A stretch of DNA of 64,000 nucleotides. It comes from a virus. The stretch spans positions 1-64,000 of the IMG/VR virus record IMGVR_UViG_3300043427_003220; one strand, given 5' to 3'. Positions 49,475 to 57,417 of the stretch are shown here, in pieces; positions within the stretch are counted from its first letter, which is position 1; every line of letters starts with the position of its first letter. The position numbers and the translations under genes are program-made. A model generated the notes under the pieces. That model did no database searches, was not told the DNA's origin, and saw only the letters and a program-made list of their open reading frames with translations.

Positions 49475-49526
49475 CCTAAATTAACCACCAGTCTACTTTT
49501 AGGCCAACGCCTTATCCTAAAATAAC
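49467..49526 (+). repeat. Imperfect 19-nt direct repeats, 41 nt apart
   Basis: CGCCTTAGCCTAAATTAAC at 49467 and CGCCTTATCCTAAAATAAC at 49508 share all but about three bases. The first begins in the last codons of the gene ending at 49474. The 41-nt period equals that of the CACTATA repeats at 49150 and 49191 (about four helical turns), which would suit paired protein binding. Confidence 0.5.
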
Positions 49527-49554
49527 GACAACTTTAATTTTAACTTCCATCAAA

Positions 49555-49583
49555 TTGACAAATCCTTAGACATTGTCTACCTT
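49555..49583 (+). promoter_or_regulatory. Sigma-70-like promoter
   Basis: TTGACA (49555-49560, perfect -35), a 17-nt spacer and TACCTT (49578-49583, weak -10). It lies 22 nt before the start at 49606 and begins the unit that ends with the minor head protein. Confidence 0.5.
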
Positions 49584-49605
49584 TACCTCAAAGGAGAGGC
49601 GAACT

Positions 49606-49908
49606 ATGTCTGATTTGCTTAATAATCTCGACTCAGTCGAACAAGACGCAGAAAAACAACAAGAGTTCTTCAAGATGCTAGACGAAATGGTGTCTTCCTA
49701 TGGCCATCTCGTTATGGAAGTGCAGGCTATGGGTCAAAAGCTTCATGACTTAGCCGGCCTAGCTCATTGGTCAAAAGAGCATATCGAATATCTTCTAGCT
49801 AAAGACGAAGAATATATGGCAGCCGTCAAGGCATTCATGGAATCTAAGGAGAGCAGCGATGGCAGCGAAGCCGACGCGGTTTCAGCAGACGTGTCCGAGA
49901 AAGCTTGA
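49606..49908 (+). CDS. Hypothetical 100-aa acidic helical protein
   Basis: The start is ATG 49606 with AAAGGAGAGG upstream. The product is an acidic, Met- and Glu-rich helical protein (QQEFFKMLDEMVSSYGHLVM, AVKAFMESKESSDGSEADAV). The next gene starts inside it and overlaps by 50 nt. It belongs to the unit with the MuF-type head protein. No family is recognised. Confidence 0.6.
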   Translation: MSDLLNNLDSVEQDAEKQQEFFKMLDEMVSSYGHLVMEVQAMGQKLHDLAGLAHWSKEHIEYLLAKDEEYMAAVKAFMESKESSDGSEADAVSADVSEKA

Positions 49909-50506
49909 AAAGCTTCCCTCAACACACTGCCCACTAGCCGTAGAGTCTATCGAAGCAATCAAGGCGGGACAGCCAGACAAAGTCACATGCCCCTTCTTTG
50001 TTAACGATATGCACTCTAATTACTGTTTTTGGAAATTCATGGACGAAGATGGCGAGGCTATTGACTCTGCCCGCAGGATTGCTCAGCTAAATGTTATGCA
50101 AGAAACCGAAGTTAAAGAAATTATTGGAAATACTGCCGAAACTATTTTAGAATCGGTTAATTCTGAAGACATTCAGCTTTTCAAAGAGGCCGTTTACGAA
50201 GCCATGCCAGAAGCCTCATACGACATCTATACTCAAGAGTCATGGGTAGAGGAAGTCATAGGGGCTGAGGGGTTGCCCCAAGAACCAGGCAAACCTGGTC
50301 GTAAAAAGAAAGTTAAAATTCAAGCGCCCAAGGGTTTTTCAGGTGGCCATGCTTTGCATAAGTCTGGAAAAAGAACTCAGTTGACTGGATTGTCGGCTAA
50401 GTGGCATGAACACGTTAAAGAGTTCCAAAAAGGTGACACGCCTATTCGTATGACTTCTAATACTATGACAAAAAAGAAGAAAGACGAAAAAGATGAAGAC
50501 GCATGA
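49859..50506 (+). CDS. Protein with Cys cluster and possible sigma-like/HTH region
   Basis: The start is ATG 49859 with AAGGAG 8 nt upstream. The 215-aa product has a Cys/His group in its first 60 residues (TCPRKLEKL, THCPLAVES, VTCPFFVND, NYCFWKFM), then a helical segment (AIDSARRIAQLNVMQETEVK). The CP-F-VND-x-NYCFW phrase followed by a helix-turn-helix resembles a family of small phage proteins with a sigma region 4-like HTH, but the HTH here is degenerate. The C-terminus is very basic. It could be a transcription factor; confidence is low. Confidence 0.55.
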   Translation: MAAKPTRFQQTCPRKLEKLPSTHCPLAVESIEAIKAGQPDKVTCPFFVNDMHSNYCFWKFMDEDGEAIDSARRIAQLNVMQETEVKEIIGNTAETILESVNSEDIQLFKEAVYEAMPEASYDIYTQESWVEEVIGAEGLPQEPGKPGRKKKVKIQAPKGFSGGHALHKSGKRTQLTGLSAKWHEHVKEFQKGDTPIRMTSNTMTKKKKDEKDEDA

Positions 50507-50699
50507 GGCAATTGAAAAGCTCAAATCAAACAATTCCGGCGACCGTGAAGACGGTGCGTGGGTGCTGTATGTAAATGCCTTACATTGTTATAAAACTTTA
50601 GAGCATCACGCTAAAAATGAATCTGACTGGAAATTAAGAGATTTATTGAATAAAATGCTAAATGATTTTAGGATTTTACATGACAAAGAAAACAGTTAA
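50493..50699 (+). CDS. Hypothetical 68-aa protein
   Basis: The gene overlaps the previous one by 14 nt and the next by 20 nt. The product is small, helical and charged (THEAIEKLKSNNSGDREDGA, then HAKNESDWKLRDLLNKML). No motif is recognised. The tight overlaps on both sides support a real, co-translated gene. Confidence 0.55.
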   Translation: MKTHEAIEKLKSNNSGDREDGAWVLYVNALHCYKTLEHHAKNESDWKLRDLLNKMLNDFRILHDKENS

Positions 50700-51816
50700 A
50701 AACGTCAAACCAGTCTTAAAGACTATTCAGCATCTCAAGTTCATCAAGCAACTTGAGAAGAATGGTAATTTGGCCTATCAGATTATTGTAGACAAGATGG
50801 TTGACGATATTGTCAGTTACTTGAAGTCAGAGAGACTCGCCAAGGCTGAAGATCCCCTCAATATCCCCAAGAACTGGTCTAAGCTAGTCCCACGCATTGA
50901 ACTTAATGTAAATAAGACACTCGGCCCCATTATTGAAAAGTACATGTTGGCTTTGAAGTATGCCCTACTCGGTAAGGCTGCCGGCCAAGAAGCTGAAGAT
51001 GCAGTCGAAGAGCTAGGACTTAAGACATACTTGCCCAAGGGTTTATTGTTTCAGGGCTTTTTTGATGCTGTAGATACTCAATCTGATTACTTCTCCAAGG
51101 CACTAAAGCTACCCAAAATCAAGACTGATGCCTCCAAAGACCCCTTCATGGAGTACACGTTTAAGTTCATTAAAGAAAAGACGGCAAGGCATCTTGATAA
51201 GACTCTTGTCGATATGAAGACTAAGGCTCTGACGGCAATAGAAGAAGTCATTACGGAACACAACCACGAAAACACCTCGAACGTCCACCGCGTTGCCAAC
51301 CAACTTGCATCTGAACTCACAGAAACAAAGAAGAAGCGCGAAGCCGTCCATGATGCCGTCAAGGCAGTTGCCGAACACAAACTCAGTCTGACTAAAGCAA
51401 AGCAAACCCTTAAAGATACTTTTAAAGACTATGCGACAAATTGGGACTTGGTTGTCAAAACCGAAGTTGGCATGGCATCTGCTACGGCAACAAGCCAAGC
51501 AATTATGAACTTGGCGGGCTCCAAAGACAAAGACGTAATTGTGACGATTGTTTCAATTGAGGACGATAGAGTGTCCGAGGAGTGTAAGAATTGGTCTAGA
51601 AACGAGGATGGTTCTTTAAAATACTTTAACCTTACGGCTTTAAAACCAGCGGGCTATAATTTGGGTAAGAAAAAGGCGCAATGGGAAAACTGTCAACCAT
51701 TGCGGCATTTTAGATGTCGTTGTACTTTGGTATACGTTCCTAAAGGCTATAAAGTAGATGACTTTGGCTCGTTAGTAAAATTAGCTGAAGGTGAAAAAAT
51801 TAATATAGAGCGTTAA
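50680..51816 (+). CDS. Minor head protein, MuF/gp7-like
   Basis: The start is ATG 50680 (AGGA, 8 nt upstream). The 378-aa product has a long helical N-terminal part, then the MuF-type core: WDLVVKTEVGMASATATSQA, VTIVSIEDDRVSEECKNWSR, FNLTALKPAGYNLGKKKAQW and a closing HFRCRCTLVYVPKGYK. The DDRVSEEC and RCRC elements are family hallmarks. MuF-type proteins sit inside the head near the portal and are injected or assist assembly (family knowledge). There is no extra C-terminal toxin domain. The gene converges on the minus-strand operon and overlaps its last stop by 4 nt. Confidence 0.82.
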   Translation: MTKKTVKNVKPVLKTIQHLKFIKQLEKNGNLAYQIIVDKMVDDIVSYLKSERLAKAEDPLNIPKNWSKLVPRIELNVNKTLGPIIEKYMLALKYALLGKAAGQEAEDAVEELGLKTYLPKGLLFQGFFDAVDTQSDYFSKALKLPKIKTDASKDPFMEYTFKFIKEKTARHLDKTLVDMKTKALTAIEEVITEHNHENTSNVHRVANQLASELTETKKKREAVHDAVKAVAEHKLSLTKAKQTLKDTFKDYATNWDLVVKTEVGMASATATSQAIMNLAGSKDKDVIVTIVSIEDDRVSEECKNWSRNEDGSLKYFNLTALKPAGYNLGKKKAQWENCQPLRHFRCRCTLVYVPKGYKVDDFGSLVKLAEGEKINIER

Positions 51817-52082
51817 ATAACTTCCTTAAAGACTACGACGCGAATAGATACCCAAGTTTCTAATCCATCGTAATTAAAACTACGGCGATGTTTGATTTGG
51901 TCTGGAGCGCGCCTATAGGTCCTAAGTGATGGTACCTGTTCCAAGGTCGAAACTGATTTTATAGGCAGGTTAACTTCTTGGCTCTTCCATTCGCAACCAA
52001 ACGTGTTCTTAAACTCGATTGGACTAAAAGATTTTGTTAGTAATTCATCCGCACTAACGAGTATAATCTCAATAGAGTCCAT
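51813..52082 (-). CDS. Hypothetical 89-aa protein, last gene of the helicase operon
   Basis: The product is basic (LRTYRRAPDQIKHRRSFNYD) with beta-rich ends (SIEIILVSADELL, WVSIRVVVFKEV). Its start is next to the stop of the upstream gene. No terminator follows; the gene overlaps the convergent head-protein gene by 4 nt, so transcripts from the two strands meet here. No family is recognised. Confidence 0.58.
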   Translation of the reverse strand: MDSIEIILVSADELLTKSFSPIEFKNTFGCEWKSQEVNLPIKSVSTLEQVPSLRTYRRAPDQIKHRRSFNYDGLETWVSIRVVVFKEVI

Positions 52083-52345
52083 TATGCGTCCTCGTCTCTG
52101 CTTTTAATGATGTGGATTTTTTCTTGCTTAAGATAGGTACTAAACACTTTAACTAAATGCTTTTCCACCGTTGTTTTCCAGTTTTCACTTAGAGGGGTCA
52201 TCCCATTTACGTTGCTTGACTGGGCATTATAGGCAATAGCGTGGGCAAGCTTAATAAGGTCTTGAGCGTGAATTACAAGGTGATAATCGCCAGTGTGCCC
52301 TTCTGCAATTAACATATCAATCTCTTCTCTTGAGTAAGTTTTCAT
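52082..52345 (-). CDS. Hypothetical 87-aa protein
   Basis: The product reads YSREEIDMLIAEGHTGDYHL, VIHAQDLIKLAHAIAYNAQS, then a basic helix. It is a mostly helical, soluble protein that overlaps the upstream stop by one base (TAATG on the minus strand). No motif is recognised. It belongs to the operon led by the SF2 helicase. Confidence 0.58.
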   Translation of the reverse strand: MKTYSREEIDMLIAEGHTGDYHLVIHAQDLIKLAHAIAYNAQSSNVNGMTPLSENWKTTVEKHLVKVFSTYLKQEKIHIIKSRDEDA

Positions 52346-52662
52346 TATTCTGACTTTCTGGACAACGTAGCGTTAATAGAATTTTTAGCTTCTTTCCACT
52401 TAGCTGCAGAAATTCTTATCTGCTTTTCTGCTAAACCGACTAGCTCCCACTGATTATCTAATGACATCAATGTCATGCGCCCAAATTTAACAATTTCATC
52501 GCTTTCTGTCAAGACGTAAATTGTCATTTTGTTAAGCATAACGATTACACCATACCGGCTATTGTTTTTTTCATCAATAAATTCCACGGTATCGCCGAGT
52601 TCGGCTCCTATAAGCTGCAACTCGTCATAAGCCCACGGCGTCGCTGTTGTTTCTAAGCTCAT
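52345..52662 (-). CDS. Hypothetical 105-aa protein
   Basis: The start at 52662 is chosen because AAGGAGG lies 5 nt upstream; the frame could extend to 52689. The product has a small beta-barrel look (LGDTVEFIDEKNNSRYGVIV, MTIYVLTESDEIVKFGRM), similar to KOW/SH3-like binding folds, then a basic helical tail. Function is unknown. Confidence 0.6.
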   Translation of the reverse strand: MSLETTATPWAYDELQLIGAELGDTVEFIDEKNNSRYGVIVMLNKMTIYVLTESDEIVKFGRMTLMSLDNQWELVGLAEKQIRISAAKWKEAKNSINATLSRKSE

Positions 52663-52672
52663 CGTCTCCTCC

Positions 52673-52948
52673 TTAAGGGGCCGGAACAATTTTCCACATT
52701 GGTTTATGATGTGAATTATTAAAAATTAAAATAGTTTTATAGTACCATCCATCTGGGCGCTCAATTCTAAGATTGTCAATATAATCCGCTGAATATCCAT
52801 TTAGCTCATCGGATTTTCTTAAAGCGTCAATAATATCTTCTCTCGACGGCATCGAAGACATCATAATATCGCAAACGTAATCGTCTTGACCGTCCGCCCA
52901 ATAAGCGGGAATTGTTAATTTATAGCGGTGCGGCTGAGAAAAGCTCAT
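52673..52948 (-). CDS. Hypothetical 91-aa protein
   Basis: The start has AAGGAG upstream on the minus strand. The product has a beta-alpha-beta layout (YKLTIPAYWADGQDDYVCDI, SREDIIDALRKSDELNGY, GWYYKTILIFNNSHHKPMWK). No family is recognised. It lies 10 nt downstream of the GT9-like gene. Confidence 0.58.
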   Translation of the reverse strand: MSFSQPHRYKLTIPAYWADGQDDYVCDIMMSSMPSREDIIDALRKSDELNGYSADYIDNLRIERPDGWYYKTILIFNNSHHKPMWKIVPAP

Positions 52949-52957
52949 AACTTCTCC

Positions 52958-53881
52958 TTACCAAATCTTTAATTGATTCAAAGCGTCTATAAACTTTTTG
53001 CTAGTCATTTTCGTAACGCACTCAGCAATTTCCATCTTGCGAGGACAATTAGCAAAGTTCCAATAGTTTAACGACCAATCGGACTCGCAAAAGCTGCAGG
53101 CAATGTTAGGAACAACAGCAATTGTTGGAACGCGGCCTCTATAGGGAATACGAAGGTCTGGCTTGATGGTTGTAAAGCCACAGACAACAGGAGTTCTTGT
53201 TGTCCAAGCAATATGTATAGGTCCGCCGTCCATCCCCACAATAGCTTTGGCTTGGCTCATAATAGTGGCAAGTTCTCTGAATGTTGTATCGTCTCTAAGG
53301 TCTACTCCAAATCCTGGGTACTCAAAGTCACTTGCAGCAAGGCTGGTTTTCCAAATAGAAATAGCTCCTCTCTTGCCCACATAAACAGGAGTCAAACCCT
53401 TGGAATAAACATATTCAGCAATCTTGGTGATTTCTTCTGGCAAGATTGTGCGTTGCTTGTCTCTATAAGTTGTGATGATAATGACTGACTTTGAAAAGTC
53501 TACGCCATAGCGATTGACATCTGCTGGCAAAAGAGGAACATACTGAGCATCAACGTCGTCAATAACGCGCCCCAATAAACCAATAGATGCGTATTGAGTT
53601 AACTTCATTCGAGATGGAGTTAGCTTACAAACATGATTGCCAACTCCAAGCATATTTAAGTGCCTGATTGAATAACCTGCAGGATACTGAGCGGTTACCT
53701 CGGTAAACTTACTTTCAGGAACAAAATGAAAGAAATCTTTAAAGTCTGGGTAAATTCCAACAAGATAATCATCTGTTCTTCTGTGGAAGTTTTCAATAGC
53801 GAACTTTAAAGAAGGAGCTGCGGCTATTAAATCGCCCACGGCAGCAGAGTTCAAACAATATACGACTTTATCTGCAATCAT
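52958..53881 (-). CDS. GT9-family (heptosyltransferase-like) glycosyltransferase
   Basis: The 307-aa product has the GT9 layout of ADP-heptose:LPS heptosyltransferases: an N-terminal Rossmann part (VYCLNSAAVGDLIAAAPSLK), a middle sheet (KSVIIITTYRDKQRTILPEE), then the donor-binding signature LATIMSQAKAIVGMDGGPIH, IAWTTRTPVVCGFT. The GDxGPxH motif of the family appears here as MDGGPIH. The start is ATG 53881 with AGAGG 7 nt upstream. Four Cys near the end (ACSFCESDW, NCPRKMEIAEC) may bind metal. It could alter host surface sugars to block superinfection, or decorate a phage component; the acceptor is unknown. Confidence 0.8.
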   Translation of the reverse strand: MIADKVVYCLNSAAVGDLIAAAPSLKFAIENFHRRTDDYLVGIYPDFKDFFHFVPESKFTEVTAQYPAGYSIRHLNMLGVGNHVCKLTPSRMKLTQYASIGLLGRVIDDVDAQYVPLLPADVNRYGVDFSKSVIIITTYRDKQRTILPEEITKIAEYVYSKGLTPVYVGKRGAISIWKTSLAASDFEYPGFGVDLRDDTTFRELATIMSQAKAIVGMDGGPIHIAWTTRTPVVCGFTTIKPDLRIPYRGRVPTIAVVPNIACSFCESDWSLNYWNFANCPRKMEIAECVTKMTSKKFIDALNQLKIW

Positions 53882-53883
53882 AA

Positions 53884-55335
53884 TCAAACCTCTTTATATA
53901 CAATATCGTCCGTTATTGTTTCATATACGTTATATCTTGACTTAGCATACTGTTTAAAAATATCAAAGAACTTTTCGCTGTCATTGTTCCAAATTCCATA
54001 CCCAGCAGTTGTAATATCAATAAAAATTAGTTTTTTGCCCTTCTTGTATCGCAATCCACGGCCAATAACCTGCCGAGTCAAAGCCTCTGCTGAGTTCTGA
54101 ACACAAGAAATCATGAAGTCAACATCAGGCAAGTCGATACCCTCTCCAAGCAAACTGCTATTGGAGATTAGTAAATTTGTTTTGCCGTCTTTAAATTTAT
54201 AAAAAGGATTGCGATATCCACTATGGGCGGGCTCACAAGATATCCCCATCTCAGTTGCATACTCGCAAAACTCTGCCGACGGCTCTACGGTCTTAAACAA
54301 CACTAAGACTTTAAGACCCTTGTTCAGCCCGCTCTTTACTAGATTAAGCACCGTATGGAGTGCTTTCTCATGAGTCGAAAGCATCTTATAAGCTGTTTGC
54401 TGATGAGTCATTTCTCGAACGCGACCAAGCCCAGTAATTGTAAGGCAGGTGATGGCTACAGGACAAAGATACTCATTATCAATAGCCCATTTACTGTCCC
54501 TCTGAAAGACGATAGGACCTACAATCCCATGAAAACCTAGCTCTAGGTTGTCTGCCCTGACTGGAGTCGCAGTAAAGCCATAGATATACTTGGCTCGACT
54601 CCCAAAGATAGCCAGCTCTTTATACATATTAGAGGAAGAATGATGAGCTTCGTCGATGATGATGGCATCAAAAATGTCCGAATAGTTACGGCCACTGTTA
54701 ACAGTAGCAATAGCAATATCGACACCCTCTTTAAATTTGTGTTTGCCTCCAATTCCGCAGCTCTTGGGAGCAATCTGTTTAATGTCTTTGAGCATCTGAG
54801 AAATGAGTTCGACAGTAGGGACAACAATCAGGACTCTAAGGCCACGCTCGATGAGGGCGCGGCTCAGTAGACTGATACACATTGACTTGCCCGTTCCCGT
54901 GGGAAGAACGATACAGCCCCTTTTGTATTGCAGAGCCGTTCTAACGGCATCAGCCTGATAGTCTCTTGGAACTTTAGGGCCAACTGGAGACAGGTTAAGC
55001 TCCTTGCTTTTTTCCTTGTGACCATCCATATTGGGCACAAGCCACCAAAAACCTGGGGGTACGCTCAAAGTGCCGTCCTCGTTGTCGCCATAAAACTCAA
55101 CCTTAGTTTCCAGTTCTAACTGTGCAATTTCATTCTTTATTTTAATTGCGTGCTTGTCGTTGTAAGGTTTTTGACGTTTGAGCTGTTTAATCTTTGAAAT
55201 GACACCTTTATTTTCAACTGTTAAGAGATTCTTGACAGTTTCAAGTACACTCACAGAGCCAGACAAGGTGATTTCATTGTTCTTGTATTCGCCAATAAGG
55301 CCGTGTATGGGTTCAAAAGCATTATCTTTAGCCAT
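53884..55335 (-). CDS. Superfamily 2 DEAH-box helicase
   Basis: The 483-aa product carries the SF2 motifs in order: Q-like PRDYQADAV (about 123-131), Walker A LPTGTGKS (144-151), Ia VVPTVELISQ, II IIIDEAHH (215-222), III GFTATPVR (243-250), then domain 2 with LGEGIDLPDVDFMI (motif V) and TRQVIGRGLRYKKGK (motif VI). This is the layout of T4 UvsW and RadD-like enzymes, which remodel branched DNA or RNA-DNA hybrids. It has an N-terminal extension of about 110 residues. The ribosome site is CGGAG. It is the first gene of a six-gene minus-strand operon with a clear promoter. Confidence 0.9.
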   Translation of the reverse strand: MAKDNAFEPIHGLIGEYKNNEITLSGSVSVLETVKNLLTVENKGVISKIKQLKRQKPYNDKHAIKIKNEIAQLELETKVEFYGDNEDGTLSVPPGFWWLVPNMDGHKEKSKELNLSPVGPKVPRDYQADAVRTALQYKRGCIVLPTGTGKSMCISLLSRALIERGLRVLIVVPTVELISQMLKDIKQIAPKSCGIGGKHKFKEGVDIAIATVNSGRNYSDIFDAIIIDEAHHSSSNMYKELAIFGSRAKYIYGFTATPVRADNLELGFHGIVGPIVFQRDSKWAIDNEYLCPVAITCLTITGLGRVREMTHQQTAYKMLSTHEKALHTVLNLVKSGLNKGLKVLVLFKTVEPSAEFCEYATEMGISCEPAHSGYRNPFYKFKDGKTNLLISNSSLLGEGIDLPDVDFMISCVQNSAEALTRQVIGRGLRYKKGKKLIFIDITTAGYGIWNNDSEKFFDIFKQYAKSRYNVYETITDDIVYKEV

Positions 55336-55353
55336 AAAAACTCCGTTTTATCT

Positions 55354-55382
55354 GTATTACCAAACGCAAACATACGAGTCAA
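55354..55382 (-). promoter_or_regulatory. Sigma-70-like promoter for the minus-strand helicase operon
   Basis: Read on the minus strand: TTGACT (55382 to 55377), a 17-nt spacer and TAATAC (55359 to 55354), 19 nt before the helicase start codon. The plus-strand gene at 55419 starts from the same gap, where ATGATAAAAT (55382-55391) could be an extended -10. Confidence 0.72.
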
Positions 55383-55418
55383 TGATAAAATATAACAAGT
55401 ATTTCATAGGGGTTTCAG

Positions 55419-56201
55419 ATGGGACTAAAAGTCTTTGGGTTGGGAGCGGTACAGTCAGTCGACAAACAAGGCGAACTGATTGAAATTGCTAATATTGATA
55501 CATCCAACCTACGCATGATTACAGACGAACACAACTCCGACCAAAAGGGCGCGTGGTGTATTGTTGGCGGAATTACCGCTCACAAGAAAATTATGTCTGA
55601 AAAAGATTGCGAGACTCCTCGCCAAAAAAAATGCTGGGATTTGGTAAAAGTCCCCTATCTTTATGTTGAAGGAGAACTTGCCGATGGACACCCAAACGCA
55701 GATGCTGCTGCTGCACTTATTCGCTATACCGCTGCTAATCCTGATATTCCCCTAAAAATTGGTATGTCAATCGAAGGGCTTATCTTAAAACGCGGCGGGC
55801 CAGAAGGGTCAACAGAGCATAAAGTCATCAAGCAATCTTCCGCCGACGCCATTGCTATTACAGCTAAACCTTGCAATCCACAAGCTCAGATGTTTCCAAT
55901 GAACGACCTTATGAAGTCTTCCATTGAACCACCACCTGCAGAATACCTGCAGAAATTCATGAAGTCTGAAGGCGCTACGGAGTCTTTTAAGCATCGACCT
56001 GAAATTCGTCTTCAGCAGAAGCTTCAGCAGTTGAAAAAATCTTTGGAAGATGTTTTAAAGGGTGGTACATGCTCTGTTAAGTGCTGGAGCTGCGGCGATA
56101 CCGAACGCATGTTCAAGGCATCACGAGAGTGGAGTAATCGCTGCAAAAAATGCGGAGATGCTCGCAGTATGAAAGACATTTGGAACGCTTTAAACCAATA
56201 A
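55419..56201 (+). CDS. Probable prohead protease with C-terminal zinc ribbon
   Basis: The 260-aa product has features of phage head-maturation serine proteases: VPYLYVEGELADGHPNADAA with a candidate catalytic His (about 92), KIGMSIEGLILKRGG with a candidate nucleophilic Ser (GMSIEG, about 117), and IKQSSADAIAITAKPCNP, the strand that typically ends the protease core. A helical linker follows, then a four-Cys zinc ribbon (CWSCGDT ... CKKCGDA) that is unusual for the family. It lies with a small possible head protein downstream. The major capsid gene normally found next is missing here. Confidence 0.7.
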   Translation: MGLKVFGLGAVQSVDKQGELIEIANIDTSNLRMITDEHNSDQKGAWCIVGGITAHKKIMSEKDCETPRQKKCWDLVKVPYLYVEGELADGHPNADAAAALIRYTAANPDIPLKIGMSIEGLILKRGGPEGSTEHKVIKQSSADAIAITAKPCNPQAQMFPMNDLMKSSIEPPPAEYLQKFMKSEGATESFKHRPEIRLQQKLQQLKKSLEDVLKGGTCSVKCWSCGDTERMFKASREWSNRCKKCGDARSMKDIWNALNQ

Positions 56202-56210
56202 GAGGTTGAT

Positions 56211-56588
56211 ATGCCAAGTATTTTTTCTGATAATGGTGTAGCTGGTCTAAAATTAGATTACGGTGATGCCACAAAAGCTGTTCTCGCTGCTGCTACAGAA
56301 CTAGCACCTGCAATTTTAATGACATTGGCAGACCAATCTCACAAAGTCATTTTTCATAATGATTCCGACCAAGAAGTGCAAATTTTGGTTTCCAATCCGT
56401 CTAGCTTAGACGGCGTTTGGCAAAAACTATTGTGCTTGGCTCCTGCGCAGTCTCTACCCATTGAAAATTATGCGGGGCCAATGTGCCTATTTCCTCCGCG
56501 CACTAAATTTGCAGCATATTCATTAGGTTCTCACGTAGGAGTTGGCGACCCTGATGGTAAGTGCAGAATTTACGTGTGGCTAGGATAA
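56211..56588 (+). CDS. Small possible head-decoration protein
   Basis: The 125-aa product is beta-rich (KVIFHNDSDQEVQILVSNPS, LPIENYAGPMCLFPPRTKFA, GVGDPDGKCRIYVWL) with a helical start. Position after the prohead protease, small size and beta content suit a decoration or head-completion protein. Alternatively it could be a host-interaction protein. A strong terminator follows it, so it ends a transcript. Confidence 0.5.
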   Translation: MPSIFSDNGVAGLKLDYGDATKAVLAAATELAPAILMTLADQSHKVIFHNDSDQEVQILVSNPSSLDGVWQKLLCLAPAQSLPIENYAGPMCLFPPRTKFAAYSLGSHVGVGDPDGKCRIYVWLG

Positions 56589-56591
56589 ATT

Positions 56592-56616
56592 AAAGGCTCC
56601 TTTCGGAGCCTTTTTT
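56592..56616 (+). terminator. Bidirectional rho-independent terminator
   Basis: AAAGGCTCC and GGAGCCTTT pair around TTTC, with a T-run (TTTTTT) on the plus strand and a weaker TTTAATTT on the minus strand. It lies between two convergent genes and can end both. Confidence 0.92.
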
Positions 56617-57157
56617 ATTTCTTGCTGAGTCTTGCCACTTCTTGGACAATCACATCAAAGACAGATGTCTTCCTCTCGTCAGCCATCTCAAGCAAGCGTT
56701 TCAGGATAAGCTCAAGGGTTTTATTGGCCACGCTCTTATCGTAATCGGCTTGGCTAGGGCCGCTAATGCGCCAATCGCCGGTCGTAACAACTTGACTCTC
56801 TTCTTTCAAGACTTTAGAAAGAACTTCTGGTTTCTTTGGTTTTACTTTTGATGGCTTTTTGACGGGTCTATTATGAACACTCACAAACACATCTGGTTTA
56901 GGGGTGGGCTTGGCAACGGATACTTTAGGCTTTTTGCCTGATTTCCTAGAGGCAAACTCCGCCCTTAATGCGCTCAGGATTGGCAACTCTTCAGGGGTGT
57001 CTTGTTTGTTTTGTTCTTGGTCAAGCGCCTGCTTAGCCTCTTCGAGAGAAGAGAATCGTCCCAAGTAAACCCTCTTAGAGTCACGAATAATTCTTACAAG
57101 ATACTTACGCTCAGTTGCGCTATAAGAAATGCCCTTAATACCAATTTTCATAATCAT
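56615..57157 (-). CDS. AP2-like DNA-binding domain protein
   Basis: The 180-aa product opens with an AP2-type domain at about residues 7-47: KGISYSATERKYLVRIIRDS then KRVYLGRFSSLEEAKQALD, the three strands plus helix of this DNA-binding fold. The middle is basic and Pro-rich (KPKVSVAKPTPKPDV, KKPSKVKPKKPE). The last 60 residues are helical. In phages AP2 domains are usual in homing HNH nucleases, but no nuclease motif is seen here, so a free DNA-binding regulator is more likely. It is coupled to the upstream gene by ATGA. Confidence 0.72.
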   Translation of the reverse strand: MIMKIGIKGISYSATERKYLVRIIRDSKRVYLGRFSSLEEAKQALDQEQNKQDTPEELPILSALRAEFASRKSGKKPKVSVAKPTPKPDVFVSVHNRPVKKPSKVKPKKPEVLSKVLKEESQVVTTGDWRISGPSQADYDKSVANKTLELILKRLLEMADERKTSVFDVIVQEVARLSKK

Positions 57158-57417
57158 TTCCCTTCCTTAAAGAATCTTTTAGTTACAGAACACCATTCGC
57201 CATACATTCCATCACGCGCAAAACGTCTATTGTCATTTGCAGAATCACCAACATGAAGATGAGCTAGGCCCAACGCATCTAACCCATGAACAGCCGTATT
57301 GAACATATGAGGCGCATAAGTCGAACGCCCGTCAGCATACCTTTGAGCCATCCACAACGTATCCCTAATTATCTCTTTAAGTTTTTCATTTTCTTCTTTG
57401 AGTTTCTTCATCGTCAT
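57154..57417 (-). CDS. Hypothetical 87-aa protein, N-terminal coiled coil
   Basis: The start at ATG 57417 is chosen over an upstream GTG (57429); a G-rich run lies 5 nt upstream. The N-terminal helix (MKKLKEENEKLKEIIRDTLW) is a heptad coiled coil. The rest is soluble with an Asn/Arg-rich patch (GDSANDNRRFARDGMYGEWC). The 5' part overlaps the small membrane protein gene by 32 nt in another frame. No family is recognised. Confidence 0.55.
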   Translation of the reverse strand: MTMKKLKEENEKLKEIIRDTLWMAQRYADGRSTYAPHMFNTAVHGLDALGLAHLHVGDSANDNRRFARDGMYGEWCSVTKRFFKEGK

